Translations under genes and position numbers: made by a program
From: a virus
Strand: one strand, 5' to 3'
Length of the DNA: 23,660 nt
Virus record (IMG/VR): IMGVR_UViG_3300031857_017177
Location: 1 to 23,660 of that record
Notes under the pieces: generated by a model
The model's database searches: none
What the model saw: the letters and a program-made list of their open reading frames with translations, nothing else
Told to the model about the DNA's origin: nothing
Shown: piece after piece, positions 13,782 through 20,933 of the stretch
Numbering within the stretch: position 1 is the first letter of the stretch
Layout of the letters: the number at the start of each line of letters is the position of its first letter

Positions 13782-14001
13782 ATACTATATAGTTTTTTGT
13801 ATTACAACAGCTTTTTGTATGCTATGGCTAAATATGAGGGCCAAAGCAGAGAGCTTAGTAAAAGATTCCACACTTATATTTTATGTAATGGCTTTTTTAC
13901 TCGGGTTTATATTTGCCCCAGTATTCTTTTTCATATTTGTATTTCACTCAGAGAGCTATAAAGCTGGTATTGTACAAGCAATTAAAGAGACATACCCATA
14001 A
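13771..14001 (+). CDS. Small two-TM membrane protein
   Basis: The 76-aa protein has two hydrophobic helices. The first is about residues 2-20 (IFEYYIVFCITTAFCMLWL), the second about 36-58 (FYVMAFLLGFIFAPVFFFIFV), separated by a short charged loop (RAKAESLVKD). The first membrane segment lacks a cleavage site. It overlaps the HTH gene by 11 nt, with GGA before the ATG. It is not next to a lysozyme gene, so a holin call is not supported. An inner-membrane accessory protein is all that can be said. Confidence 0.65.
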   Translation: MIFEYYIVFCITTAFCMLWLNMRAKAESLVKDSTLIFYVMAFLLGFIFAPVFFFIFVFHSESYKAGIVQAIKETYP

Positions 14002-14008
14002 AAAGTTC

Positions 14009-14037
14009 TTGACTTTGAAACCCAAATATCTTATAAT
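14009..14037 (+). promoter_or_regulatory. sigma70-type promoter
   Basis: TTGACT (14009-14014) preceded by GTTC, a 17-bp spacer and perfect TATAAT (14032-14037). It drives the single-gene unit at 14065, which ends in a strong terminator. Confidence 0.9.
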
Positions 14038-14064
14038 ACTCTTCATACGGTGAGGGAAAGATAG

Positions 14065-14511
14065 ATGGGCGATAGATTTTACCGTCAGCAAATTAAAGCT
14101 ACCGGGAGCTGTCCCGGATTTAATAAACCAACGAAAGGAAAACGCAAAATGGCATGGGATGATGATAAGCGCGCAGCAGCAGTAGAAGCCTACGAGAAGG
14201 CCAACCCTACTTCTGAGAACTCGATGGAAATCGTTAAGCAAATTGCTGACGATATGGGCGAGTCTGCAAATGGTGTTCGTATGGTACTTACGAAAGCTGG
14301 CGTCTATATTAAGAAAGAAGCTGCTTCAAAAGGTTCCACTAGCACTGCAAAAGCAGCTACAGGTACTCGTGTATCTAAGGCTGGCGCACAGGAGGCAATC
14401 ACTGCTGCTCTTCGTGATGCAGGCCAAGAGATTGACGAAGATGTTGTTAGCAAACTTACTGGCAAGGCTGCCATGTACTTTGCAACTATCATCTCAAATC
14501 TGAATAAGTAA
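14065..14511 (+). CDS. Small HTH-type DNA-binding protein, paralogous repeat to the 17685 protein
   Basis: The 148-aa protein has a basic N-terminus (KPTKGKRK), a W-D-D-D-K-R start to its folded part (from residue 30), then a helical unit with IVKQIADDMG and ANGVRMVLTKAGVYIKK. A Ser/Thr/Ala/Lys linker and a C-terminal helical domain follow. The unit IADDMGESANGVRMVLTKAG closely parallels IAEAIGKTARGVKTMLTRRG in the protein at 17685, so the two share a repeat. ATG 14065 has GAGGGA 7 nt upstream and a 20-nt leader. ATG 14149 with AAAGGA is a possible alternative start. It is a one-gene unit between a strong promoter and terminator, so expression is probably high. Confidence 0.72.
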   Translation: MGDRFYRQQIKATGSCPGFNKPTKGKRKMAWDDDKRAAAVEAYEKANPTSENSMEIVKQIADDMGESANGVRMVLTKAGVYIKKEAASKGSTSTAKAATGTRVSKAGAQEAITAALRDAGQEIDEDVVSKLTGKAAMYFATIISNLNK

Positions 14512-14526
14512 GTTGTAATTCTACTT

Positions 14527-14557
14527 AACCCCGATAGTTTCGGCTATCGGGGTTTTT
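14527..14557 (+). terminator. Rho-independent terminator
   Basis: CCCCGATAG (14529-14537) and CTATCGGGG (14544-14552) form a 9-bp stem, 11 bp with the outer AA/TT, closed by a TTTCGG loop. Five T follow at 14553-14557. It is placed 15 nt after the stop of the HTH protein gene. Confidence 0.94.
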
Positions 14558-14620
14558 CCACATCTCGACATATTAGCTTCGAAGAAAGAGGTTTCTTGCA
14601 ACGCAATATGGAGTGTTTTT

Positions 14621-14884
14621 GTGGACAAAGAAGAGTTAAGAAAATTAGTAGAGGATGCGGGAGACGCAGTAATTACTTATAAGAGCCCAAACTCTAAAAA
14701 AGTAAAGTACAATGTCTGTACCGTAGATTTCTCTACGCCTTATATTAGGCAAAAAAGCAACAGGGCAAAAGAAGATGATGAGAGTCTTCTAATGTTTTGT
14801 TGGGACTGCGATGCATTCCGCCTAATGAAACCAGAAAACGTAAAGTCAGTTGTTCCTCTTGCCTCAATTTTAAGGAATGAGTGA
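14621..14884 (+). CDS. 87-aa conserved-looking phage protein, unknown
   Basis: It starts at GTG with GGAG about 9 nt upstream. The 87-aa product has an acidic helix (DKEELRKLVEDAGDAV), then a beta-rich part with YNVCTVDFSTPYI and LLMFCWDCDAFRLMKP, and ends VKSVVPLASIL. The pattern suggests a small SH3- or WYL-like beta barrel, but I cannot name a family. It abuts the PC4-like gene (stop TGA directly followed by ATG), suggesting joint expression in the replication region. No promoter of canonical form is visible between the terminator at 14557 and its start. Confidence 0.66.
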   Translation: MDKEELRKLVEDAGDAVITYKSPNSKKVKYNVCTVDFSTPYIRQKSNRAKEDDESLLMFCWDCDAFRLMKPENVKSVVPLASILRNE

Positions 14885-15163
14885 ATGGACGTTTACAGCA
14901 GAATAATAACAAATGATGGTCTAAAGCAAGTACGGCTATACATAAATGAATTTCGAGAACAAGAATACTTACATATTCGTGAGTTCTATCTTGATTTTGA
15001 CGAAGAGTGGAAGCCAACTCCAAAAGGAATCTCTATTCCGCTTGAAATAGAAACATCAAAAGAATTATTTATTGCAATATCTGAGATTTTATCACTAGCA
15101 GAAAGCAAGAAAGTTGTCGAAGAAATCTTTGGCGACTTAATAAGAGGCATATATTCAGCATGA
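14885..15163 (+). CDS. PC4/p15-like single-stranded-DNA-binding protein
   Basis: The 92-aa protein resembles the PC4 (transcriptional coactivator p15) domain. Its core VRLYINEFREQEYLHIREFY, then KPTPKGISIPLE and a long C-terminal helix (ELFIAISEILSLAESKKV), match the PC4 layout of curved beta-sheet plus helix ('I..F.g..yv.IR.fY...g...Pt.kGI.l'). PC4-fold proteins bind single-stranded DNA as dimers. Next to ligase and replication genes, a role in replication or in late transcription is plausible. The start has AAGGA about 8 nt upstream and directly follows the preceding stop. It overlaps the next 30-aa ORF through ATGA. Confidence 0.7.
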   Translation: MDVYSRIITNDGLKQVRLYINEFREQEYLHIREFYLDFDEEWKPTPKGISIPLEIETSKELFIAISEILSLAESKKVVEEIFGDLIRGIYSA

Positions 15164-15252
15164 TGTTATTTATTGGGTTAGTATTGGGTGTTACTCTTTT
15201 CTATACGTTACTTGGTATCGTTAAGTATTACGTTGACGAACTAGGAAAATAA
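15160..15252 (+). CDS. 30-aa single-TM peptide
   Basis: ATG overlaps the TGA stop of the PC4-like gene. The peptide MMLFIGLVLGVTLFYTLLGI has one hydrophobic helix spanning nearly the whole N-terminal 20 residues, followed by a polar tail VKYYVDELGK. The coupled start, clean transmembrane helix and immediate downstream promoter support a real small gene. No function assigned. Confidence 0.5.
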   Translation: MMLFIGLVLGVTLFYTLLGIVKYYVDELGK

Positions 15253-15254
15253 GT

Positions 15255-15283
15255 TTGACAAATGTAACTCAATGCTTTAAAAT
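15255..15283 (+). promoter_or_regulatory. sigma70-type promoter for ligA part
   Basis: A perfect TTGACA (15255-15260), a 17-bp spacer and TAAAAT (15278-15283), 20 nt before the ligase A ATG with its GAGGA site. It is the only promoter in the window with TTGACA rather than TTGACT. Confidence 0.82.
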
Positions 15284-15303
15284 ACTTCTTTTGAGGAATT
15301 CAA

Positions 15304-16221
15304 ATGAAAGATTTTCTAGACCGTGCGGCGAAAGCCTATTACGACGGCAACCCAATTATTAGTGATGAAGAGTTTGATGCTCTTTCTTCTGCTTTTTCTT
15401 ATGAAAGTGTGGGCGCAAGCGATGGCGAGTACCCACACCTTTTTCCAATGTATAGCCTTCAGAAAGTATTTGAGGGTGAATCATCTCCGGACTATTTTTC
15501 CTTCCACGACTTTATTGTAACTCCAAAACTTGATGGAGCTGCTGTAGCACTTGTCTACGAGCAGGGCATCTTCGTGCGCGGGCTTACACGAGGCAATGGA
15601 AAGAAGGGTAGAAATATTACTTATCTTCTTCGGCATCTTGTTCCGAATATAATCTATACACAGGAAACTATTCAGATTACTGGAGAAGTAGTAGCCCCGA
15701 AAACTATTCCTAATGCACGAAACTATGCTTCTGGAGCACTCAATCTCAAGTCGATTGATGAGTTTCTCACTCGTGATCTTACGTTTATTGCTTACGATGT
15801 TCAAAGCAAAGTTACAGATAGTTTTGTAGAGGATATGCGACTTCTTACAGAGTTTGATACTATTCTAGATTCAGACTGGGATCTCTTTCCGCACGATGGA
15901 AAAGTATTTCGTATTGATAGTAATTCAGTTTTCGAAGAGCTAGGATATACCGCACATCATCCACGTGGTGCCTTTGCTCTCAAAAGAAAGGCAGAAGGGG
16001 TGGTTACAAAACTACTCGATGTAAAGTGGAATGTCGGAAAGTCTGGCGTAGTTGCTCCAGTAGCAATTCTAGAGCCAGTAGTGGTCGGAGAAGCAACAGT
16101 ATCAAAAGCTACTCTTCACAATATTCGATTCATTGAAGAGATGGATCTTGAGATTGGGTGTCTAGTTGAAGTTATTCGATCTGGTGAAATTATTCCCAAG
16201 ATTGTGAGGAAAGTAAAGTGA
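15304..16221 (+). CDS. ligA: NAD+-dependent DNA ligase, N-terminal part (adenylation and OB domains)
   Basis: The 305-aa protein covers the Ia remnant, nucleotidyltransferase and OB domains of LigA. The nucleophile motif TPKLDG gives K75, and MYSLQKVF precedes it. RGLTRGNG takes the place of the usual RGDG, then ITGEVV, NARNYASGAL, AFALKRKAEG and KWNVGKSGVVAPVAILEPV lead to ATLHN and IIPKIV. It stops where the Zn finger would begin, and the remainder is encoded at 16941. It seals nicks in DNA with NAD+. T5-like phages also carry this enzyme as two proteins. GAGGA is 6 nt before ATG and a promoter lies just upstream. Confidence 0.95.
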   Translation: MKDFLDRAAKAYYDGNPIISDEEFDALSSAFSYESVGASDGEYPHLFPMYSLQKVFEGESSPDYFSFHDFIVTPKLDGAAVALVYEQGIFVRGLTRGNGKKGRNITYLLRHLVPNIIYTQETIQITGEVVAPKTIPNARNYASGALNLKSIDEFLTRDLTFIAYDVQSKVTDSFVEDMRLLTEFDTILDSDWDLFPHDGKVFRIDSNSVFEELGYTAHHPRGAFALKRKAEGVVTKLLDVKWNVGKSGVVAPVAILEPVVVGEATVSKATLHNIRFIEEMDLEIGCLVEVIRSGEIIPKIVRKVK

Positions 16222-16502
16222 TTGATGATAACAATATGTTTGGCTATCATGGTGTTCTTGATAAAAAGACACACTATGTTCCAGCCATTGGTATGTTTGA
16301 CCATTTCTGGCTTATTCGTCCAATGACGAGAAAAAAGCTACTAGAAGGTTGGATCTTTACGCTTCAAACAATTCTGGATAACGAAGAGTTTGAGCCTGAC
16401 GAAATTGTAGGAAATGTTCTGATGTTCTCAAACGAAAATGTAAAAGAAGAAAAAGAGAGCGATAACGTCGTACAATTTCCAAATATTCCACGTTCACTGT
16501 GA
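16218..16502 (+). CDS. 94-aa protein between ligase halves, unknown
   Basis: It starts at GTG overlapping the ligA stop (GTGA), with GAGGA about 7 nt upstream, so it is translationally coupled to ligase A. The 94-aa product starts MIDDNNMFGYHGVLDKKTHY, with an aromatic middle (FDHFWLIRPMTRKKLLEGW) and an acidic C-terminus (NVKEEKESDN) ending in VVQFPNIPRSL. I recognise no domain. The next gene overlaps it by 4 nt. It may be a small DNA-metabolism accessory protein or simply a passenger of the inserted segment. Confidence 0.68.
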   Translation: MIDDNNMFGYHGVLDKKTHYVPAIGMFDHFWLIRPMTRKKLLEGWIFTLQTILDNEEFEPDEIVGNVLMFSNENVKEEKESDNVVQFPNIPRSL

Positions 16503-16861
16503 GCGGAATTTACAACGAAACATTCTTTAAAAATCATCCAGCAGAGGCCGAAGGCCCTGGGGTGTTGTACTGCGTTATTCTTGTAAATAAGAAAACTCTA
16601 GAACGAGAATGTATTAAGATTGGTATCGCTTACGGAAAGAACTGGAAAGACGTTCTTCGCCGCAGTCGCGGCTTCACCGGGTATGAAGTACGAATACAAA
16701 AAGTAGTTCATAGCACGCTATACAAATGCTGGAAACTAGAACAGCAACTTCACGAACAGTTCAAACATCTTAAATTTAGTCCAACTTCGAAATTTGGTGG
16801 GTATACAGAGTGTTTTCAAATAGACAACGATATAATTCGGTCTGTACCAAAGAACATTTGA
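16499..16861 (+). CDS. GIY-YIG-like / T5orf172-domain protein
   Basis: The 120-aa protein has the compact GIY-YIG layout. A first strand GVLYCVILVNKK is followed by CIKIGIAYGKNW, then R in LRRSRG. A helix WKLEQQLHEQFKH is followed by FGGYTECF, whose Glu could be the metal ligand. This matches the MUG113/T5orf172 branch of GIY-YIG domains, known from phage T5 Orf172 and often found in phages as a free-standing DNA-binding or nuclease unit. It is a plausible mobile endonuclease lying between the two halves of the ligase. The GTG start overlaps the previous gene. There is no separate DNA-binding domain. Confidence 0.75.
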   Translation: MSGIYNETFFKNHPAEAEGPGVLYCVILVNKKTLERECIKIGIAYGKNWKDVLRRSRGFTGYEVRIQKVVHSTLYKCWKLEQQLHEQFKHLKFSPTSKFGGYTECFQIDNDIIRSVPKNI

Positions 16862-16883
16862 CACACCTACAAAAAAATAGTTC

Positions 16884-16912
16884 TTGACTTTTAAGGTGAA
16901 ATCCTCTATAAT
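16884..16912 (+). promoter_or_regulatory. sigma70-type promoter for ligB part
   Basis: TTGACT (16884-16889) preceded by GTTC, a 17-bp spacer and perfect TATAAT (16907-16912). It lies between the GIY-YIG-like gene and the second ligase part, so this half has its own transcription. Confidence 0.9.
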
Positions 16913-16940
16913 ACTTCTTCAATAGATTGAGAAAGCGGTT

Positions 16941-17684
16941 GTGAAAATAATTGTTCCGACTAATTGCCCAAGCTGCGAGTCCCCGCTCGTATGGAAAAAT
17001 GACCAGCTCTTTTGCCTTAACGCAGATTGCAGCAGCAGGGCTTTTAAGCGAGTACAGCATTTTGCACATACTCTCAAGATTAAGGGTCTCGGCCCCGCCG
17101 CAATTCAAAAGCTCGACATTCAGGACATTTACGATATTTATCATATGTCTATTGAGCAAATTGCAGAAGGTCTACAATCCGAAAAGCTAGCAGCAAAACT
17201 TGTAGAAGAGATTGAAAAATCAAAGTCTGCTTCTCTTGACTTGCTTCTTCCCGCTTTTTCTATTCCTCTGATCGGTAAGACTGCCGCAGAAAAACTCTGC
17301 AAGGTTATTAACCACATTTCCGAGCTGACTTCAGAGGTCTGTGAAAAAGCAGGTATTGGCCCAAAAGCCACAGAAAATCTATTGAATTGGTTTGAAGAAG
17401 AGTTTGTTGGTATCTCTTCTCTTCCATTCACTTTTAGTACCGCTGGCATTGAAAGTAAACCAACTAAAGGTATTGTTTGTATTACAGGTAAACTGAAATC
17501 GTTCAAAACCAAGGCAGAAGCCGAAAAGTTCCTACTAGATTTGGGATATATTGTAAAATCTTCTATAACAAAAGAAGTCACAATTCTAGTGAACGAAAGC
17601 GGTGTTGAATCTGCTAAAACCCAAAAAGCTAGAGACAATGGTGTCTCTATTATTACTAACCTCTCTGATCTTACAGGTGAATAA
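16941..17684 (+). CDS. ligB: NAD+-dependent DNA ligase, C-terminal part (Zn finger, HhH, BRCT)
   Basis: The 247-aa protein begins with the LigA zinc finger (C9, C12, C25, C30; NCPSCES...FCLNADC). It continues with helix-hairpin-helix repeats (HTLKIKGLGPAAIQKL, FSIPLIGKTAAEKL, KAGIGPKATENLL) and ends in a BRCT domain (KGIVCITGKLKSF onward, about residues 170-247). These modules grip DNA and are needed with part A to form the clamp, so the two proteins probably assemble into one enzyme. The start is GTG after a weak site (GAGAAAG). The 719-nt gap between the parts holds two genes and a promoter. The symbol follows T5 usage; it is not the E. coli LigB. Confidence 0.93.
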   Translation: MKIIVPTNCPSCESPLVWKNDQLFCLNADCSSRAFKRVQHFAHTLKIKGLGPAAIQKLDIQDIYDIYHMSIEQIAEGLQSEKLAAKLVEEIEKSKSASLDLLLPAFSIPLIGKTAAEKLCKVINHISELTSEVCEKAGIGPKATENLLNWFEEEFVGISSLPFTFSTAGIESKPTKGIVCITGKLKSFKTKAEAEKFLLDLGYIVKSSITKEVTILVNESGVESAKTQKARDNGVSIITNLSDLTGE

Positions 17685-18416
17685 ATGACTAAGCAAAAAT
17701 GGACTGATGAGCGCACGGACGCTCTTTCGAATTACGTTGGTGGCGAAGCTCCGGTTTCGCACGCCACTGTACTGGCTGCTGCAGAGGAGCTTGATGCTTC
17801 CCCCCGTTCTGTAGCTTCCAAGCTCCGCAAGATGGGCTACGAAGTTGAGTCGTCTGCGTCGGTAACGACGAAGGCTTTCAGCGATGCTGAAGAGGCAACT
17901 CTTCGCACTTTCGTAGCGGATAATTCTGGCGAGTACACCTACGGCGAAATCGCAGCTGCGTTCGCTGGCGGCAAGTTCTCTGCCAAGCAAGTGCAGGGTA
18001 AACTCCTGTCGATGCAACTGACGGAGCACGTCAAGCCTACTCCGAAGGCTGAAGTAGCGCGTTCGTTCTCGGACGCTGAAGAGCAAAAGTTTATTGCTCT
18101 TGCTACCAAGGGCGCTTTCCTTGAGGATATCGCCTCCGCACTGGATCGCAATGTGAACCAGGTTCGCGGTAAGGCTCTCTCACTTCTTCGCTCGGGCGCT
18201 ATCGACGCGATTCCGGCCCAGAAGGAAAGCCATGCTTCAACTAAGTCTGATCCCCTCGAAGGGATTGACGTAGCTCGCATGACCGTTGAAGATATTGCCG
18301 AGGCTATCGGCAAGACGGCTCGTGGTGTTAAGACCATGCTGACCCGTCGCGGCCTTCAGGCTGCTAACTATGACGGCGCTGCTAAGGCTGCAAAAGCTGC
18401 TGAAGCTAACGGCTAA
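17685..18416 (+). CDS. Multi-repeat HTH DNA-binding protein, D5-like by position
   Basis: The 243-aa Ala/Lys-rich protein has four similar helical units. They contain ATVLAAAEELDASPRSVASK, YGEIAAAFAGGKFSAKQVQG, LEDIASALDRNVNQVRGKAL and VEDIAEAIGKTARGVKTMLT. Each has an 'I-A-x-x-x-x-x-x-x-x-V-x-x-K/M-L' pattern, as in SANT/HTH repeats. Two units are preceded by FSDAEE. In T5 the place between ligB and the helicase is held by D5, an abundant DNA-binding regulator. The position and type agree, though I could not align them. Its GC-rich codon choice differs from its neighbours and suggests high expression. It starts directly after the ligB stop, with AGGTG as ribosome site, and a strong terminator follows. 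Confidence 0.75.
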   Translation: MTKQKWTDERTDALSNYVGGEAPVSHATVLAAAEELDASPRSVASKLRKMGYEVESSASVTTKAFSDAEEATLRTFVADNSGEYTYGEIAAAFAGGKFSAKQVQGKLLSMQLTEHVKPTPKAEVARSFSDAEEQKFIALATKGAFLEDIASALDRNVNQVRGKALSLLRSGAIDAIPAQKESHASTKSDPLEGIDVARMTVEDIAEAIGKTARGVKTMLTRRGLQAANYDGAAKAAKAAEANG

Positions 18417-18441
18417 TTCTTAAAATTTAGGAATACGGCTT

Positions 18442-18475
18442 ACTGGGAAGGAATAAACCCCTTCCCAGTTTTTTC
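18442..18475 (+). terminator. Rho-independent terminator
   Basis: ACTGGGAAGG (18442-18451) pairs with CCTTCCCAGT (18460-18469) around an 8-nt loop, followed by TTTTT at 18470-18474. It lies 25 nt after the D5-like stop and separates it from the helicase gene. Confidence 0.93.
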
Positions 18476-18507
18476 TTTGCATATTTATTGTTACGGGGAA
18501 TTGATAG

Positions 18508-19845
18508 GTGAATCTGGCTAGTATTCTTCTCAAGTCGATTATCGCTAACAGCGATATAGACACTTGGGCGGAATCTCAGTATCACTACTTCCCATCTGAG
18601 TATTCAGAACTCTGGAAAGTAATAGATAAATATGTGCAGAATCATGGTATTCTGCCAACTTTTGAGTCTATAAATCTCTCACTTCGTGATGGAGTTCTTC
18701 GAGAGCGTTTTTCTTCGCTTGAAAAAGTTGAAGATGTTGAAGTTGATGGCAAGACTCTTCTAGAGTATCTCAAGAATGAATATACTCAAATTGAGATTAT
18801 GTCTCAGCTTGAGAAGTACCTAGAAGATACTATTGCCATTGAATCTGCCGCTGAAAATATTGAAGCACTTCAGAATATTGTTCTGAGCGTAGAAGACAAG
18901 GTAGACCTTAAGGGTGCTGCTGAGAATATGCGTAAAATGGAACTCTTCTATACGGAAGAGGATCTTGCGCTACATGAACCGCTTGGGTTAAACGGTGACT
19001 ACGATAGAATTAGACCCTTTGCCCCTTCTGAACTTATTTTGATTGGTGGCCGTCGGGGTGCAGGTAAATCTACAGCTTGCTGTAACATTGCATCAAACGT
19101 TTTTGCTGGCGGCCATTCCGTCATGTACTTTACAATTGAAATGGATGCACGAAGCATTATGCAGCGCTGCTGCTCTATTGCTACTGGTGTTCCTGCCGGT
19201 GCAATTCGAAACCGAAATCTTTCTCTTGGAGAATGGCAGCTAGTGGCAGAGTGGTGGTCTACTCGATTTGAAGATGGCGAAAGAGTTTATAATAACTACT
19301 TGGGTCATCGCGATTTTACTAAGTTTCATAAAGAGCTGACTTTGAAGCCCCTTCGAGAAAGACAACTTGATATTATTTATAACTCATCGCTAACTCTTGC
19401 AAATATTCGAACTGAGCTAGACAAGAAGATGAACAAGCTGGCTCCTCGAGTTGTGGTTGTAGATTATATTAACCAGGTTAAGCGAGGAGTTATTACTCGT
19501 AATCGAATGGGACAATATGATTGGACTGAGCAGATTGAGATTAGTAAAGCACTCAAAAGCTATGCTCAGGACTATAACGTAATTATGGTTTCTCCTTATC
19601 AAATTGATGGCACTGGAGAAGCACGGTTTGCAAAGGGTATTCTTGACGCAGCAGATGCTGCATTTACTCTTGATGTACACGACAAAGCAGATAACATTAT
19701 TACTTTCAACTGTGCTAAAATGCGAAATAGTGAAGAAATTTCCTTTACATCTACAATGGATTGGGTATCCTTGAAGATTGGCCCGTCTACTGGCGAGCTG
19801 CCAAAGAAAGATGAATCTACAGAAAGCGTTCATGAGGTTATATGA
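18508..19845 (+). CDS. dnaB: DnaB-like replicative helicase
   Basis: The 445-aa protein has a helical N-terminal domain (about 1-150), which resembles phage DnaB N-domains, then a RecA-like core. Walker A GGRRGAGKST is at 180-189, FTIEMDA follows strand 2, and Walker B VVVVDYINQVKRG is near 325-337. VSPYQIDGTGEARFAKGI with 'DAADAAFTL' matches motif H4. This is the usual hexameric 5'-3' helicase that works with the primase encoded next. The GTG start has GGGGA about 8 nt upstream. The tail after MDWVSLKIGPS is short. It is coupled to the primase gene by an ATGA overlap. Confidence 0.93.
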   Translation: MNLASILLKSIIANSDIDTWAESQYHYFPSEYSELWKVIDKYVQNHGILPTFESINLSLRDGVLRERFSSLEKVEDVEVDGKTLLEYLKNEYTQIEIMSQLEKYLEDTIAIESAAENIEALQNIVLSVEDKVDLKGAAENMRKMELFYTEEDLALHEPLGLNGDYDRIRPFAPSELILIGGRRGAGKSTACCNIASNVFAGGHSVMYFTIEMDARSIMQRCCSIATGVPAGAIRNRNLSLGEWQLVAEWWSTRFEDGERVYNNYLGHRDFTKFHKELTLKPLRERQLDIIYNSSLTLANIRTELDKKMNKLAPRVVVVDYINQVKRGVITRNRMGQYDWTEQIEISKALKSYAQDYNVIMVSPYQIDGTGEARFAKGILDAADAAFTLDVHDKADNIITFNCAKMRNSEEISFTSTMDWVSLKIGPSTGELPKKDESTESVHEVI

Positions 19846-20669
19846 GTAGCGTAGAAGAAATACTTAACGAAAAGGGTGTTTTCTACAAGCAGTCTGGCAA
19901 AGACCTTCTCATACGTTGCCTCAACCCAGACCACGACGACAGTAATCCTTCGATGCGAATTGATCGCGTTCTTGGAGTTTTTCATTGTTTTGCTTGCGGA
20001 TACAAAGGAAACGTATTTAAGCATTATAAAGTAGAAGTAAGTGAAGCTGGAATACGAAGAGAAAAACTCCGTAGAATTATGGATAATCTTCGTAGCTCTG
20101 GAGTAGGACTTTCAATGCCAGAAGGCTATCAACCCTTCGAGAGAGATTGGAGAGGTATCAGTGCAGACACCTATAAGAAATTTAATGCTTTTTATCATAT
20201 TGCTTCGAATTTTTCTGGGCGCGTTAATTTCCCTATTCGCAGCCCGAGTGGTAGAATAGTAGCTTTTCAAGGAAGGGATGAAAGTGGGACGCTAACAGCA
20301 AAGTATATGTTTACTCCGCATGGAGTTAAGCTGCCACTTTTTCCACTTGCAAAGCCAATTCAGGGAAGAGTTATTTTAGTCGAAGGAATCTTTGATATGC
20401 TAAATTTGCATGACAAAGGTCTTGATAATGCAGTTTGTTGCTTTGGAGTAAATAACTTCAATGAAGACAAACTAACTCTTCTTAAAATTTCTGGAGTATC
20501 TGGACTTGACATTGTTTTTGATGCTGATGAGGCTGGTAAAACTGGTGCAGAGAAAATTAAAAAGATTGCTGGGGATTTTCCAGTGCGAGTTATAAGTTTA
20601 AAATCTGGTGATCCTGGGTCGCTATCGTCTAAGCAAGTTTCTGGTCTTCGTAAAAGACTATACGGATAA
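19842..20669 (+). CDS. DnaG-type DNA primase
   Basis: The 275-aa protein has a CHC2-type zinc finger (C26, H31, C49, C52: CLNPDH...FHCFACGYKGNVF) and a TOPRIM core. The latter has E181 in VILVEGIFDMLNL and DADEAG with D227 and D229. It lacks the long helicase-binding C-domain of bacterial DnaG, so it is a short phage-type primase. Its ATG overlaps the helicase stop (ATGA), consistent with a primase-helicase pair made together. In T5 the same order of helicase followed by primase is found. It is followed 7 nt later by tRNA-Leu. Confidence 0.92.
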   Translation: MSSVEEILNEKGVFYKQSGKDLLIRCLNPDHDDSNPSMRIDRVLGVFHCFACGYKGNVFKHYKVEVSEAGIRREKLRRIMDNLRSSGVGLSMPEGYQPFERDWRGISADTYKKFNAFYHIASNFSGRVNFPIRSPSGRIVAFQGRDESGTLTAKYMFTPHGVKLPLFPLAKPIQGRVILVEGIFDMLNLHDKGLDNAVCCFGVNNFNEDKLTLLKISGVSGLDIVFDADEAGKTGAEKIKKIAGDFPVRVISLKSGDPGSLSSKQVSGLRKRLYG

Positions 20670-20676
20670 GAATATT

Positions 20677-20761
20677 GCCTCGATGGCGGAATAGGTAGAC
20701 GCTACGGACTTAAAATCCGTTTCCTTCGGGAGTGCCAGTTCGATTCTGGTTCGAGGTACCA
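20677..20761 (+). tRNA. tRNA-Leu (anticodon UAA)
   Basis: The cloverleaf has acceptor GCCTCGA/TCGAGGT with a G-U first pair, the leucine-type D arm GGCGGAATAGGTAGACGC, anticodon stem ACGGA/TCCGT with loop CTTAAAA, and the long variable arm TTCCTTCGGGAGT typical of class II tRNA. CCA is encoded. It reads UUA, which is frequent in the AT-rich genes of this phage. Confidence 0.95.
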
Positions 20762-20765
20762 AACT

Positions 20766-20933
20766 ATGAAAGAATGTGGAAGTCAAAAAGTTGAGCGAGT
20801 AGTACATAATGGAGTTAAAGCATATAGAGTTACTGAAGTTATAGGTTCTTATAACGGTCAAACTTTTATGGCTACAACTTTTTATACTCGCAAAAACCCA
20901 ACATTTGATTATATGGCTGAAGATGTGTTGTGA
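20766..20933 (+). CDS. 55-aa hypothetical protein
   Basis: The ORF begins MKECGSQKVERVVHNGVKAY and contains TEVIGSYNGQTFMATTFYTR, a likely beta-hairpin-rich small fold. Its TGA stop overlaps the GTG start of the next gene (GTGA), so the pair is coupled. It follows tRNA-Leu by 4 nt, and there is no ribosome site that I can see. No family recognised. Confidence 0.5.
   Translation: MKECGSQKVERVVHNGVKAYRVTEVIGSYNGQTFMATTFYTRKNPTFDYMAEDVL

Noticed and set aside
13771-14001. Second holin
   Set aside because: Two membrane helices fit, but there is no adjacent endolysin and its neighbours are regulatory genes.
16222-16940. Intron or intein interrupting the ligase gene
   Set aside because: The flanking genes have their own stop, start, ribosome site and promoter. 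No intein splice motifs (Cys/Ser start, HN end) are present, and the gap is filled by two ordinary ORFs.
17141-18086. Two long minus-strand open frames opposite ligB and the D5-like gene
   Set aside because: They are low-complexity Ser/Arg/Leu-rich shadows without ribosome sites, and the plus-strand genes have clear domains.
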